Assembly: GCA_022842995.1 (NCBI GenBank)
Contig: JALHOM010000009.1
Coordinates: forward strand, 18,235 to 57,817
Reading direction: 5' to 3'
DNA length: 39,583 bases
Source of the DNA: Candidatus Saccharimonadota bacterium
Lineage (GTDB): Bacteria; Patescibacteriota; Saccharimonadia; Saccharimonadales; 2-12-FULL-41-12
Of this stretch, positions 1-9,957 are shown piece after piece (position 1 is the first letter of the stretch; each line of letters starts with the position of its first letter). Made by a program: the position numbers and the translations under genes. Below the pieces are notes generated by a model. The model worked only from the letters and a program-made list of their open reading frames with translations, ran no database searches and was not told where the DNA came from.

Positions 1-1500
1 AATTACGACTTCCGCTACCCAGGACCAGTAACGATTCGCTACGCCCTCGGCGGTTCTCGAAATGTCCCAGCGATTAAAGCAATGGCCATCGCTGGCGTCG
101 AAAAAACAATCGCCACTGCTGAAGCCATCGGCCTGAAGGATACTGGTGACCCTAGAATAGAAGGACAGGGTTACAACTGTTACGAAGATGATGAACTAAC
201 CAAAGAAGCCCCCTGCTACACATCAGCCGGAATTGGTGATGGCGCTTATCTAAAGCTCGATGAGCACGTTCACGCTCACAGTACTATTTCTCGCAACGGA
301 AATCTTATACCTCAAACCTACATCTTGAAAGTGGAAGATGCTTCTGGGAAGGTAATTGAAGAGTGGAAGCCAAGCGCTGGTAAACAGGTCGTTCGTGATG
401 AAGCTGCCTATATTGTTGCCGACATGATGGCGGACCCTAATGCGAGTTACATGGCACAAAAAATCCATCGCTATAAAAACCATAAATTCTCAGTTAAAAC
501 CGGCACTACCAACGATTCGAAAGACGGATGGATTATGGGCTTTTCTACCCAATACTCTGCCGGTGTTTGGGTCGGCTATCACAATCGCCAAAAAGAACTA
601 TCCGGCTTCATGGAAGTTATGACTCAGCCAATTTGGAATGGCTGGATGAAGCGCGTCCATGAAAATATTCAACCAGAAGAGAGAGTTAAGCCAGCTGGCA
701 TCAAGACTCTGCCGGCATTTATTGTACGCAACCATATCGGCGTCGCATCAGTAGAGCCAAGCCCTGCTAATGATCTTTATCCTTCTTGGTATAAGCAAAA
801 AACACGCGGTACAAAAGAAGTTATCGACAAAGTATCCAACAAACTCGCTACAGACTGCACACCGGAGCTTGCTAAAGAAACTGTAGGCAATGCATCGGCC
901 AATCAATTCTCCGCCGATAAGTTCCACGGTGGTGGTGGCAGCGCCGGAACAACCGACCGAGACGATGTACACAAGTGTGAAGATGCTAAGCCAGGTATTA
1001 CCATGACGGTCTCTGGCAGTCTGATTACTGTTACTGTTTCTCAAGGTACTCACCCCCTCAACAGCGATCGATTCAGAGGAACTGTCAATATCAAAATAGG
1101 CGGTCAGGTCGTTCAATCATTCCAGGTAAGCGATAGCCCCAGCACGGTGAGCTACACCGCAACAGTCACAGGATCACAAGACGTCACCGCCGAAGTAATT
1201 GATAGCGTCCTGTATAGCAGCAGCGATACCCAGACAGTCAACTTCGGAACGCCTGCTGTCGCCAATCCCCTGACGCTCAGTGCTCGCCGTCAAGGCTCGA
1301 ACGCCGTCTTTGAATGGGATAGTTTCAGCGGCATAACCTCTGTCTATAAAGTTTCAGACAATAGTGTTTTGTGCTCGGGCTCTAGTGCATCCGATAGTGA
1401 TTGTAGCGTTGCAATTGCCACTGCGCCTATTGGGACGAGCGTCTATGCTAAGGACAGCACCGGTAAACAATCCCCCAACGTGACCGTTTCGGGGCCATAG
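1..1500 (+). CDS. Class A penicillin-binding protein, C-terminal part (transpeptidase domain plus Ig-like C-terminal extension); 5' end outside window
   Basis: Frame 1 is open from base 1 (NYDFRYPGPVTIRYALGGSRNVPAIKAMAIAGV...), so the listed ATG at 82 is internal. Contains SVKTGTTNDSKDGWIMGFSTQYSAGVWVGYHN (KTG motif of transpeptidases). Confidence 0.9.
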   Translation, partial: NYDFRYPGPVTIRYALGGSRNVPAIKAMAIAGVEKTIATAEAIGLKDTGDPRIEGQGYNCYEDDELTKEAPCYTSAGIGDGAYLKLDEHVHAHSTISRNGNLIPQTYILKVEDASGKVIEEWKPSAGKQVVRDEAAYIVADMMADPNASYMAQKIHRYKNHKFSVKTGTTNDSKDGWIMGFSTQYSAGVWVGYHNRQKELSGFMEVMTQPIWNGWMKRVHENIQPEERVKPAGIKTLPAFIVRNHIGVASVEPSPANDLYPSWYKQKTRGTKEVIDKVSNKLATDCTPELAKETVGNASANQFSADKFHGGGGSAGTTDRDDVHKCEDAKPGITMTVSGSLITVTVSQGTHPLNSDRFRGTVNIKIGGQVVQSFQVSDSPSTVSYTATVTGSQDVTAEVIDSVLYSSSDTQTVNFGTPAVANPLTLSARRQGSNAVFEWDSFSGITSVYKVSDNSVLCSGSSASDSDCSVAIATAPIGTSVYAKDSTGKQSPNVTVSGP

Positions 1501-1567
1501 CTCTCGCTTAGACGTTAGACCCTCAAGTAGCCAATTCGCCATATACCGCAGGCGACTTTATCTCCGC

Positions 1568-1606
1568 AAGAAGAAGAAGAAGAAGAAGAAGAAGAAGGAG
1601 GAGGAG
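1568..1606. repeat. Trinucleotide microsatellite (AAG)10(GAG)3 in a convergent intergenic gap
   Basis: Read directly: aag x10 at 1568-1597 followed by gag x3 at 1598-1606. Confidence 0.95.
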
Positions 1607-1628
1607 GATAGTTCCCCTCGAGAGAATC

Positions 1629-2321
1629 TTAGTTTCGAGAACCGAGTTTCGAGAAAATCATTTTACCGGCTTCTGTTTGCAGCATTCGTGTTACAGAAAC
1701 AGACACTTTCTTGCCAATCATACGACCCGCACCGGCAACAACGACCATAGTCCCATCATCCAGATAGCCCACGCCTTGGTCTTTGTTGCTCCCTTTTTGG
1801 ACAATCTTAATCTCTATTGCTTCACCGGGTAACACTGGCGGCCTCAGGTCTTGGGATAATTGATTTATATTCAGCACTCTTACCCCGTGCACAACCGCAA
1901 CTTTATTTAAGTTAAAATCGTTTGTACATAAATAATAGCCCTTGTCTTCGCAAAGCCTGACGAGCTTATCGTCAGTAAATTTTAGCTCTTTATAATCATG
2001 GTCCGAGATAACAACTCCGCCTGGAACTTCTTGCTGAAGCGCCGCAACAACATCCAGGCCGAACCGTGCTCGCTCACGCTTGTGGGCATCACGACCATCA
2101 GCCAATAGCTGCATCTCAGCTATGACAAATTTCGGAACCAATACTTTACCGGGCAAAAATCCGCCTTTAGCTACATCGATTATCCGCCCATCGATGATAG
2201 TCGAAGTATCCATCACCGCATAGGCGCCATTTTTGGCCTGCTTTTTGGGCCGGAGTGCAAGATATAGTAACGCCGTCCCAGTCAGCTGCAGAAACCCCAT
2301 AATTAGTACGTCTAGATTCAA
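1629..2321 (-). CDS. PIN/TRAM domain protein (YacL-like putative RNase)
   Basis: N-terminal TM segment, PIN motifs (VMDTSTIIDGRI, CTNDFNLNKVA) and C-terminal TRAM-like region (GVGYLDDGTMVVVAGAGRMIGKKVSVSV). Confidence 0.85.
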   Translation of the reverse strand: MNLDVLIMGFLQLTGTALLYLALRPKKQAKNGAYAVMDTSTIIDGRIIDVAKGGFLPGKVLVPKFVIAEMQLLADGRDAHKRERARFGLDVVAALQQEVPGGVVISDHDYKELKFTDDKLVRLCEDKGYYLCTNDFNLNKVAVVHGVRVLNINQLSQDLRPPVLPGEAIEIKIVQKGSNKDQGVGYLDDGTMVVVAGAGRMIGKKVSVSVTRMLQTEAGKMIFSKLGSRN

Positions 2322-2345
2322 TTCATTCCTCGTTTATCTCTCTGT

Positions 2346-3695
2346 CTATACAAGATAGGTATTAAGCGCCTCTTTAACGGATTTTACTTCTTTAAGGATA
2401 CTACCTTTCGGCTTATTTTTCATAGCCGGACCAATCGCAATAGTGTAGCCTAGTTTTTTACTTTCACTTAAACGCTTATCGGCAAAAGGCACATGACGGA
2501 CCTCGCCAGAAAGGCCTACCTCTCCGTAAACAACGATTTTTTCGTTTAAAACCATGGCTTTAGCAGCCGATCCGATTGCCATACAGACCGCCAAATCAAG
2601 ACCTGGATCCTGAATTTTAATACCACCAACGATGTTTATATAGATATCTTTATCGGCAAGCTCGAGCTTTGTTCTTCTTTCGAGCATGGCGATAAGTACA
2701 TTTAAACGATTAAGGTCTATCCCACTGGCCGCTCTTTTGGGGTAGCCGTATGATGTCTGGTTCACAAGAGCTTGCACTTCAACCAAAACCGGTCGACTGC
2801 CTTCCATTGTAGCGAGCACTATCGAACCGTCTGTTATTTGCCGTTCACTCAGCAATGCTTCGGATGGGTTCTCGACAGTTCGAAGTCCACTTTCGACCAT
2901 TTCGAAAATTCCCGCCTCATTGGTCGATCCAAAGCGATTTTTTATACTTCGCAATACTTTGAATCCACCGTATCTATCGCCTTCGAGTTGAAGGACAGTA
3001 TCGACAACGTGCTCCAAGACTTTGGGGCCCGCAATTGAGCCCTCTTTAGTAACATGACCAACCAAAATCAAAGCAGTGTTTTTATTTTTGGCAGCATTGA
3101 TTAATAAATGGGCGCAGTTGGTTATCTGCGATACACTGCCCGCCACTGACGAAACCGACTCCATGGCAATTGTTTGAATAGAGTCAACAATAACAAGATC
3201 ATAACTGCTCGAACCTATGGTTTGGGCGATATCATCAGCGCTCATAGAAGACACTAACTCAATTGCAGCCTTCCCAGATCCTAGCCTCTCGGCACGCATA
3301 GCAACCTGATGGACCGACTCTTCACCAGAAACGTAAAGTACGGAAGACCCTTGAGAAACAGCGCCGGCAATTTGCATGAGCAAGGTACTCTTTCCGATCC
3401 CTGGCTGACCAGCAATCAAGATCACACTACCGCGCACAATTCCTCCACCAAGCACTAAGTCAACGTCTTTTATTTCCGTTAAAATACGCTGATTGTGGTC
3501 GCTCGATCCCGCCTGAGCAATAGCTACGGGCGAAAGAGTTTTACCGCTCTTGATTGCGCTACCATTGCCCGACACAATAAGCGCCTCCTCAACAAGGGTA
3601 TTCCACTCACCGCACGTCGAACAACGCCCAGCCCACAGTGAGCTCTGAGCGCCACAATTATTACACACAAATCGCGAAGCAGGTTTCTTTGCCAT
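2346..3695 (-). CDS. radA: DNA repair protein RadA/Sms
   Basis: Zn finger CNNCGAQSSLWAGRCSTCGEW, Walker A GQPGIGKST, KNRFG motif, Lon-like C-terminal domain. Confidence 0.96.
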   Translation of the reverse strand: MAKKPASRFVCNNCGAQSSLWAGRCSTCGEWNTLVEEALIVSGNGSAIKSGKTLSPVAIAQAGSSDHNQRILTEIKDVDLVLGGGIVRGSVILIAGQPGIGKSTLLMQIAGAVSQGSSVLYVSGEESVHQVAMRAERLGSGKAAIELVSSMSADDIAQTIGSSSYDLVIVDSIQTIAMESVSSVAGSVSQITNCAHLLINAAKNKNTALILVGHVTKEGSIAGPKVLEHVVDTVLQLEGDRYGGFKVLRSIKNRFGSTNEAGIFEMVESGLRTVENPSEALLSERQITDGSIVLATMEGSRPVLVEVQALVNQTSYGYPKRAASGIDLNRLNVLIAMLERRTKLELADKDIYINIVGGIKIQDPGLDLAVCMAIGSAAKAMVLNEKIVVYGEVGLSGEVRHVPFADKRLSESKKLGYTIAIGPAMKNKPKGSILKEVKSVKEALNTYLV

Positions 3696-3701
3696 AAAAA
3701 T

Positions 3702-4682
3702 CTAATTTCTGGTCTGTGGCTCTATGGGCGGCGGACTAGATTTTAGAGAGTCATAAAGCTCGGCTTCTGTAATTGCAATCGTATTAAAATCTTCAACCAA
3801 CTGGTTATACTCAGCGACTTCCCTCTGACGCTCCTTGACAAGAGCGTTATATATGTTCACCAACGCATTAAAGCTCGCGACCTTCGCATTATACTCCGAG
3901 ACTCTTCCAGATGACAGTAAACTATCCAACTGCGAACGCTCGACATCAATCTCCTTGCCCAGTGAACCAAGCTGAGCTTCATTGTCGTCTAACGTCGATT
4001 TCAACACCTTTAGACGGGCGTCATAAGATTTTGCCTGATTCTCCAGATTAACAAATGTACTCTCGTATTTTGAGAGCAAGGCAACGACAGCCTGACGATC
4101 GGTAAAATACTTCGAATAATACTCTTCGAGTTCTTGAGGCAGAACAGCAACTTCAGTTCCCAATATTGAATGAAGCTCAGTCGGGACGACCGAGGGGTCG
4201 CGTTTTTTATAATTCTCTACATTATCTTTTATACGTTGATTGTCAAGATTGGCAAACGCTTGAGCCGTCAAACTATCTATCCGTGACCTCTCATCGCTAC
4301 TCAATCGATCATACATCGCATGGAGCACTTCATGGGCCGCGGTAACTTCTACAATCCCGTTTAATCGCTCATCAGTAACAATTAGCAGATAAATCCCGTC
4401 ATTCTGCACATAACAGCCAAGGACAATGGTTTCTTCCTGTTGTGTACAGGATTTAGCGAACTCGGGCTTTTGCTGGAGTTGCGGATGATTTACGTAAAAT
4501 ACCCGTCGAGTAGCCTCAGACATCTTCGTTTTGTCGGCCAATGCCGAGACTTCGGCAGGAGGTGTGTAATTTCGAAGCGCGACGTAGTCTAAGATGCTTC
4601 GAACATTCATCAGTGAATATCCGACAACCAAAATAACGCTCATCAGGACAAAAACCGACGCTATGCGCAAACTACGCTTCAT
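3702..4682 (-). CDS. Membrane-anchored putative zinc metallopeptidase-like protein with C-terminal coiled coil
   Basis: ORF listed to 4700 (TTG start); ATG (MKRSLRIASVF) at 4682 preferred. N-terminal TM helix, HEVLH motif (VTAAHEVLHAMYDRL), long Q/E/L-rich coiled coil. Confidence 0.65.
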   Translation of the reverse strand: MKRSLRIASVFVLMSVILVVGYSLMNVRSILDYVALRNYTPPAEVSALADKTKMSEATRRVFYVNHPQLQQKPEFAKSCTQQEETIVLGCYVQNDGIYLLIVTDERLNGIVEVTAAHEVLHAMYDRLSSDERSRIDSLTAQAFANLDNQRIKDNVENYKKRDPSVVPTELHSILGTEVAVLPQELEEYYSKYFTDRQAVVALLSKYESTFVNLENQAKSYDARLKVLKSTLDDNEAQLGSLGKEIDVERSQLDSLLSSGRVSEYNAKVASFNALVNIYNALVKERQREVAEYNQLVEDFNTIAITEAELYDSLKSSPPPIEPQTRN

Positions 4683-4722
4683 AAAGCTTGTCAATTCCAA
4701 TTATCATGAGCATTATATGGCC

Positions 4723-4749
4723 ATTATACCCCAGTAGCCATTTGGTCAA
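4723..4749 (-). promoter_or_regulatory. Putative sigma70-type promoter for the 3702-4682 gene
   Basis: Minus strand TTGACC (4749-4744) and perfect TATAAT (4728-4723); the 15-bp spacing is short. Confidence 0.4.
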
Positions 4750-4770
4750 AATAGCATCCAAGAAAAGTAA

Positions 4771-7245
4771 TTACTCAGAGGTGACGTTGTATTCGAGAAC
4801 ACCCTTCTTGAGGCCTACCTGAACAATAGAACCTTTCGTGTATCGACCGTCCAAAATTCCTGCCGACAATTCATCTTCCAGCGTATCTTGCAAAAGTCTC
4901 CTCAGGGGTCGAACACCATTCTTGGCATCGTAGCCATTATCAGCAAGGTACTTCTTGGCAGTAGATGAAACTTTCAGGACAATACCGCTCGCAACAAGAC
5001 GTTGCTGCAAGCTGTTCAGTTGCAGATCAAGAATCTCCAGGATTTGAGGCCTTGTCAGGGCGTGGAAAACGATTGTTTTATCGATGCGGTTTAAAAGTTC
5101 TGGTCGCATAGATTTCTTCAGCGAATCAATCACTGATTGACGATTTACTTCGTGTAACTTATCGAGCTCTGCTGCTTGATGAGCGCTTTGCGAGGCTACT
5201 TCGAAGCCAAGCCGAGCTTCTTTTTGAAGCTTCTCGGCCCCGATGTTACTCGTCATAATTACTATGGTATTACTGAAGTCAACCAACCGACCCTTGCCGT
5301 CCGTCAAGCGTCCATCTTCTAATATCTGAAGGAGGAGATTAAAGACATCAGGATGGGCCTTTTCGATTTCGTCAAACAACACCAAAGAATACGGCTGACG
5401 ACGAATCTTATCCGTTAATTGACCGCCATCATCATAGCCGACATAGCCAGCCGAGGTACCGACTAACCGCGACGCATTATGACGCTCACCAAATTCACTC
5501 ATATCTATTTTTACAAGAGCGTCTTCGCTGCCAAAGAATTCTCTGGCGAGTACTCGGGCTAATTCGGTCTTACCAACACCGGTTGGGCCAAGGAAAATAA
5601 ATGAGCCGATCGGCCGACGTTCGTCAGAAATACCACTTCGGTTTCTGCGCACAGAGGTGGCAATGGCTTCGATAGCCTCTTTTTGTCCGATGATGTGCTT
5701 GCCGAGTGTTGCTTCGAGCTTGAGAAGATTTTTAGCTTCAGACCGAATTACTTTGGTGACGGGAACTCCCGTTATTCTTGCGACAACAGCCGCCACATCG
5801 TCACTAGAGAGCACAAGCCGTTCAGTATCTTTGTGCTTGCCTTGCAACTCGGCAATTTCGCGGGCTAATTGCGAAGCCTGAGTTTTAAATTTAGCGGCCG
5901 TCTCGTAATCTTCGGCAGCAGCAGCGTCTTCAATACGGACCTGCAATAAACGGTGTTCTTTCTGAGCCCTGCGTAGTTCTGGTGGTGTTTTGCCCTTGTC
6001 GACGCGCAAAAATGCCCCTGCTTCATCGAGTAAATCAATCGCCTTGTCAGGCATAAACCGATCATTAATGTAGCGCTTCGCGAAACGCGCTGTATCGACG
6101 ATCACTTCGTCAGATATGGCGATATTATGGAACTTTTCATAATGTTTTCTGAGGCCCTTTAATATCTGGATCGTTTCGGTTTCGGTTGCTTCCGGCACTT
6201 GGACAGGCTGGAAACGTCGTTCGAGGGCTGCGTCTTTCTCGATGTACTTGGTATATTCGTCTGTAGTCGTGGCACCGATCATCTGCATTTTGCCACGAGC
6301 CAGTGCAGGCTTAAGCATATTGGCAGCGTCCAGTGCACCTTCGGCTGCTCCTGCACCGACTAGCAGATGAAGCTCGTCTACAAAGACGATGGTCTTCGGG
6401 TCATTTTCGAGCTCTTGCATAACTTTTTTTAGCCGCTCTTCGAACTCACCGCGATATTTCGTACCGGCAATCATTAAGGCTAAATCAAGCATGACAATGC
6501 GCTTATCTAGTAGACTATCGGGGACATCCTCGGCAACTATTCGCGCTGCTAGACCCTCGACTATTGCCGTCTTACCAACACCGGGCTCACCGATGAGTAC
6601 AGGATTATTCTTATTGCGTCGGCTCAAAATGGTTATCACGCGGCGTATCTGAGCATCGCGACCGATAACGGGATCGAGTTTTTTCTTGCGGGCTGCTTGG
6701 GTTAAATCTGTACCAAAGAAATCAAGAGCACTCTTTTTGTCGCGCCTCGTTTTGCTGCCCGGTTCATAGCCAGCACCGTTTTCTTGCTGCCGTGATAGGT
6801 ATTGTTCGAGCTCCTGCGAAAGTAGTCCGATATTAACTCCCATCTCACGAAGCAGTTCGATGGCACGACCATTTTTCTGGCTCAGTAAGCTGTAGAGAAT
6901 ATGCTCGGTACCGCAATATTCCTGACCAAAGTCTTGACTAATTTCATAAGCCATCTTCAGCGTTAATTTAGCAACTTCGCTTAAACCCTTTGCTTCGTGA
7001 GGCTGAATTGGAGCACCGTCGCTGTTGAGCTTGAGACGCGCCTTAGAAAGAGTGACATCAGCACCAGCCAGAATTTTAGCCCCCATCGAGCTATCTTGAG
7101 CTAATAATCCAAATAACAAATGCTCTGTACCCATGTACGGGCTGCCTGTAGCGCGCGAAATCGAATCGGCGTTTTTAAGGGCGCCAAGCGCATTATCTGA
7201 GAAATGGTTCAAGAAATCTGGTAGGTCTGGGCTCATTGGGTTCAT
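4771..7245 (-). CDS. clpC: ATP-dependent Clp protease ATP-binding subunit ClpC
   Basis: Clp N domain, two AAA+ modules ([25 protein letters not shown]), UVR-like middle region, 824 aa. Confidence 0.95.
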   Translation of the reverse strand: MNPMSPDLPDFLNHFSDNALGALKNADSISRATGSPYMGTEHLLFGLLAQDSSMGAKILAGADVTLSKARLKLNSDGAPIQPHEAKGLSEVAKLTLKMAYEISQDFGQEYCGTEHILYSLLSQKNGRAIELLREMGVNIGLLSQELEQYLSRQQENGAGYEPGSKTRRDKKSALDFFGTDLTQAARKKKLDPVIGRDAQIRRVITILSRRNKNNPVLIGEPGVGKTAIVEGLAARIVAEDVPDSLLDKRIVMLDLALMIAGTKYRGEFEERLKKVMQELENDPKTIVFVDELHLLVGAGAAEGALDAANMLKPALARGKMQMIGATTTDEYTKYIEKDAALERRFQPVQVPEATETETIQILKGLRKHYEKFHNIAISDEVIVDTARFAKRYINDRFMPDKAIDLLDEAGAFLRVDKGKTPPELRRAQKEHRLLQVRIEDAAAAEDYETAAKFKTQASQLAREIAELQGKHKDTERLVLSSDDVAAVVARITGVPVTKVIRSEAKNLLKLEATLGKHIIGQKEAIEAIATSVRRNRSGISDERRPIGSFIFLGPTGVGKTELARVLAREFFGSEDALVKIDMSEFGERHNASRLVGTSAGYVGYDDGGQLTDKIRRQPYSLVLFDEIEKAHPDVFNLLLQILEDGRLTDGKGRLVDFSNTIVIMTSNIGAEKLQKEARLGFEVASQSAHQAAELDKLHEVNRQSVIDSLKKSMRPELLNRIDKTIVFHALTRPQILEILDLQLNSLQQRLVASGIVLKVSSTAKKYLADNGYDAKNGVRPLRRLLQDTLEDELSAGILDGRYTKGSIVQVGLKKGVLEYNVTSE

Positions 7246-7305
7246 AATGAATCCTCACTCTTTAAAGTTTTAGCAACATAGGATTATTACTAGTCACTAA
7301 GCACT

Positions 7306-7344
7306 ACTCTACCAAAATTAGCACTCACAAGTCAAGAGTGCTAA
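7306..7344 (-). promoter_or_regulatory. CIRCE operator (HrcA-type) overlapping a predicted clpC promoter
   Basis: Perfect TTAGCACTC-N9-GAGTGCTAA at 7318-7344. On the minus strand the N9 spacer contains TTGACT (7335-7330), followed after 18 bp by TAGAGT (7311-7306). Confidence 0.93.
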
Positions 7345-7345
7345 T

Positions 7346-8038
7346 TTAGCTTGTTAAACCACCCATTTGTTTACAGACCGCCACAATTTGACCCTCGGAT
7401 GGAAATTGCCCCAATACATGATCTGCGGTTCTAATCAATGGGACAGTGGGAGTATCTTTACCGTTTATGATCCGTCGGAAAGTACTATCGAGTCCTGGAC
7501 CGGACACGTACACTCTGCTCGTCATGGGAACAAGCTCAACATAATCAGAGGGAGTCAATTCGTCACCGCCCTTTACTACCGGTACTCTAGAAGCCAACAA
7601 TACGGGAACCGATACGTCCCCAACAGGAGACTTAGTGTCGATAAAATCAACGCTCATCTTGTAGCTATCTGTCGGATTATCCAACCGTTTTTTTGATGGA
7701 TCGCTGACAACGAACGTATTGAAACTAGGATTATCTCGCTCGATTACACCTGGATTGACAGTAATCCGCCAAACATTTATTCCCTCAGGGGTCGCCAAAC
7801 AAGTACCAAGAGCAACTTTCGCTGCCCTATCTTGCAGTACACCTCTACGGAAGGCGTCCAGTTCATTTAAAGGAGCAGTAGCTGCGATATTCGGAGCTGC
7901 TTCAGCCTGATTATCCCCACCGCGGAACGCATCAACAAGAGGACCTCCCACACGCCAACCCGCTAAAGCAGCTATTACGGCAGTGCCCACAATAAGAGCC
8001 ATACCCGGTATTCCAAGTTTCTTCGACTCGATACTCAC
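7346..8038 (-). CDS. Conserved hypothetical membrane-anchored protein
   Basis: 230-aa ORF with a single N-terminal TM segment, between nusA and clpC in the same orientation. Confidence 0.75.
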   Translation of the reverse strand: MSIESKKLGIPGMALIVGTAVIAALAGWRVGGPLVDAFRGGDNQAEAAPNIAATAPLNELDAFRRGVLQDRAAKVALGTCLATPEGINVWRITVNPGVIERDNPSFNTFVVSDPSKKRLDNPTDSYKMSVDFIDTKSPVGDVSVPVLLASRVPVVKGGDELTPSDYVELVPMTSRVYVSGPGLDSTFRRIINGKDTPTVPLIRTADHVLGQFPSEGQIVAVCKQMGGLTS

Positions 8039-8063
8039 AACATATTCCTCGCAATATTACCGA

Positions 8064-9230
8064 CTATTCGCCGTGCTCTTCAATCGCCTCAAGCAGGCTA
8101 CTTTCGAGCTGTTCTTTCTTTTTGAGTTTTTGACCACCGACTGGCTTGAGCGTATTCACTTCTGCACCTTCTGGGATTTCAGCGTCAGGCACTTGGTCAG
8201 ATACGATATCAATTTCGTAGCCCGTTAGCTTGCTCGCTAAACGAACGTTTTGACCGCTTTTACCGATAGCGATGCTGAGCTGGTCTTCTGGAACGTTAAC
8301 GACCGCCTTTTTATTTGATTCATCTAAGTGAACTTTCGTAACTTTAGTCGGGCTAAGCGCATTGGTCAAAAAGGCGACTGGGTCGTCATCCCATACGACG
8401 ATATCGATCTTCTCTTGATCGCCGATTTCGCTCATAACAGCGTTGACGCGAGTTCCGTGACCACCAACAAATGTACCAACAGGGTCTACACCAGGGACCA
8501 TCGAAGTAACCGCAATCTTACTGCGGACACCGGCTTCACGGGCGATTGCCTTGATAGCCACCGAGTTGTTTTCCATCTCTGGGACCTCAGCTCTAAACAG
8601 CCATTCCATAAACTCGGTCGAACCACGTGACACAACCAACTGCGGACCTCGGAAGCCTCTTTCGACGTCTTTTAGATACACTTTCAGTCGTTGACCAGGG
8701 TGGTAACGCTCGTTTTGGATTTGTTCACCGGCTGGCATAATAGCCTGAGCCTTACCGAGGTCAATACGAACCATACGGCCTTCAACGCGAGCCACAACAC
8801 CGTTAATGACTGTACCAATCTTGTCTTGGTATTCGTTCATAATGATTTCTCGCTCGGCTTCTCGCAGTCGTTGCAAAATAACCTGTTTAGCTGTCTGAGC
8901 CGCGACGCGACCGAAGCTATCGGCTTTTTGGTGGAACTCTAAGATATCACCGATCTCGGCGTCTTTTTTGATCTTTCGCGCGTCTTCGAGAGTGATTTCG
9001 AACCGCTCATCACCAACTTTCTCGACAACGTCTTTGCCCACATAAACGTCGATATCGCCAGTCTTGGTGTTGATCGAAACGCGAACTTCTTGCTCACGAT
9101 CACCGAAATCTCTTCGGTAAGCAGCCGCGAGAGCCTGCTCGACTACTTCTTGAACGGCATCTTCTGGTAAATTTTTCTCGTTGGCAATAGTAGATATCAC
9201 TACGCCTAGTTGCTTAACATCAATATCCAT
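8064..9230 (-). CDS. nusA: Transcription termination/antitermination factor NusA
   Basis: NusA N-terminal, S1 and KH domains (EAGVRSKIAVTSMVPGVDPVGTFVGGHGTRVNAVMSEIGDQEKIDIVVW; IAIGKSGQNVRLASKLTGYEIDI). AGGAG Shine-Dalgarno upstream. Confidence 0.97.
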   Translation of the reverse strand: MDIDVKQLGVVISTIANEKNLPEDAVQEVVEQALAAAYRRDFGDREQEVRVSINTKTGDIDVYVGKDVVEKVGDERFEITLEDARKIKKDAEIGDILEFHQKADSFGRVAAQTAKQVILQRLREAEREIIMNEYQDKIGTVINGVVARVEGRMVRIDLGKAQAIMPAGEQIQNERYHPGQRLKVYLKDVERGFRGPQLVVSRGSTEFMEWLFRAEVPEMENNSVAIKAIAREAGVRSKIAVTSMVPGVDPVGTFVGGHGTRVNAVMSEIGDQEKIDIVVWDDDPVAFLTNALSPTKVTKVHLDESNKKAVVNVPEDQLSIAIGKSGQNVRLASKLTGYEIDIVSDQVPDAEIPEGAEVNTLKPVGGQKLKKKEQLESSLLEAIEEHGE

Positions 9231-9274
9231 AAATACTCCTATCTCTTTAAAATCATCATTTTATGCAAGGTTCT

Positions 9275-9306
9275 GATATAAAAAATCCGACCACAGTGGC
9301 CGGACA
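9275..9306 (-). terminator. Rho-independent terminator downstream of the 9336-9914 gene
   Basis: Minus strand: TCCGGCCACTGTGGTCGGA hairpin followed by TTTTTTATAT. Confidence 0.75.
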
Positions 9307-9335
9307 ACAAATCTATTATATCACACTACTTCAGA

Positions 9336-9914
9336 TTAACGATGCCCTGTAATTCGGAAATATAGTTCCTGGCAATGACCAATCAGATTACCGATACGTT
9401 TTTGTTTGTTGCTAAGCTCCTCGGTTAAATATGCGTTCGAAGTTTCTAAGTCGACTACAGATCTCTTGAGGGACTCTAGCTTATCAATTTTATTTAAGCT
9501 TTTAGGGATCCTAACTAAGCACACCAGTCCAGTCACAGCTATAACTAAGGATGCATTGTTGAGTAACATTTCCCTGGCAACATCTTGCCGAGAAAAGAAA
9601 TGATCTGATTCGTACTTATTGAAATATTTATAAGTTAAAAATCCTAGACAATAAATCCCTCCCGCACCACCTCCACCCACCTTACGAAAAAGGTTTCTCT
9701 CCTCATCATCAATTAAACTATCGATTTCAGATACCAGCCCTAGATTCGGGTCAGGCAATGAATCCGTTGCTACTAAACTCGGGATTTTAGGAACCCTAGT
9801 CGGCGAAACGCCTATCTGCGCCAAAAAGCCAATCTCAGTCGGGACTGAAGAAATGCCGGAATCTGAAAAGTACGGCGCAACTCGGCCAGGCCTACCTTCA
9901 CCAATTTCATTCAT
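9336..9914 (-). CDS. Hypothetical protein with two probable TM segments and C-terminal coiled coil
   Basis: 192-aa ORF followed by a terminator and divergent from the aminopeptidase gene. Confidence 0.6.
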   Translation of the reverse strand: MNEIGEGRPGRVAPYFSDSGISSVPTEIGFLAQIGVSPTRVPKIPSLVATDSLPDPNLGLVSEIDSLIDDEERNLFRKVGGGGAGGIYCLGFLTYKYFNKYESDHFFSRQDVAREMLLNNASLVIAVTGLVCLVRIPKSLNKIDKLESLKRSVVDLETSNAYLTEELSNKQKRIGNLIGHCQELYFRITGHR

Positions 9915-9957
9915 ATAATATTTATATCATTGTTTACCTCTTTTGTACAGTTTTCGT

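Noticed and set aside
1568-1606. AAG repeat as a phase-variation switch
   Set aside because: Lies in a convergent intergenic gap, not in a coding region or promoter, and trinucleotide changes would not shift a frame.
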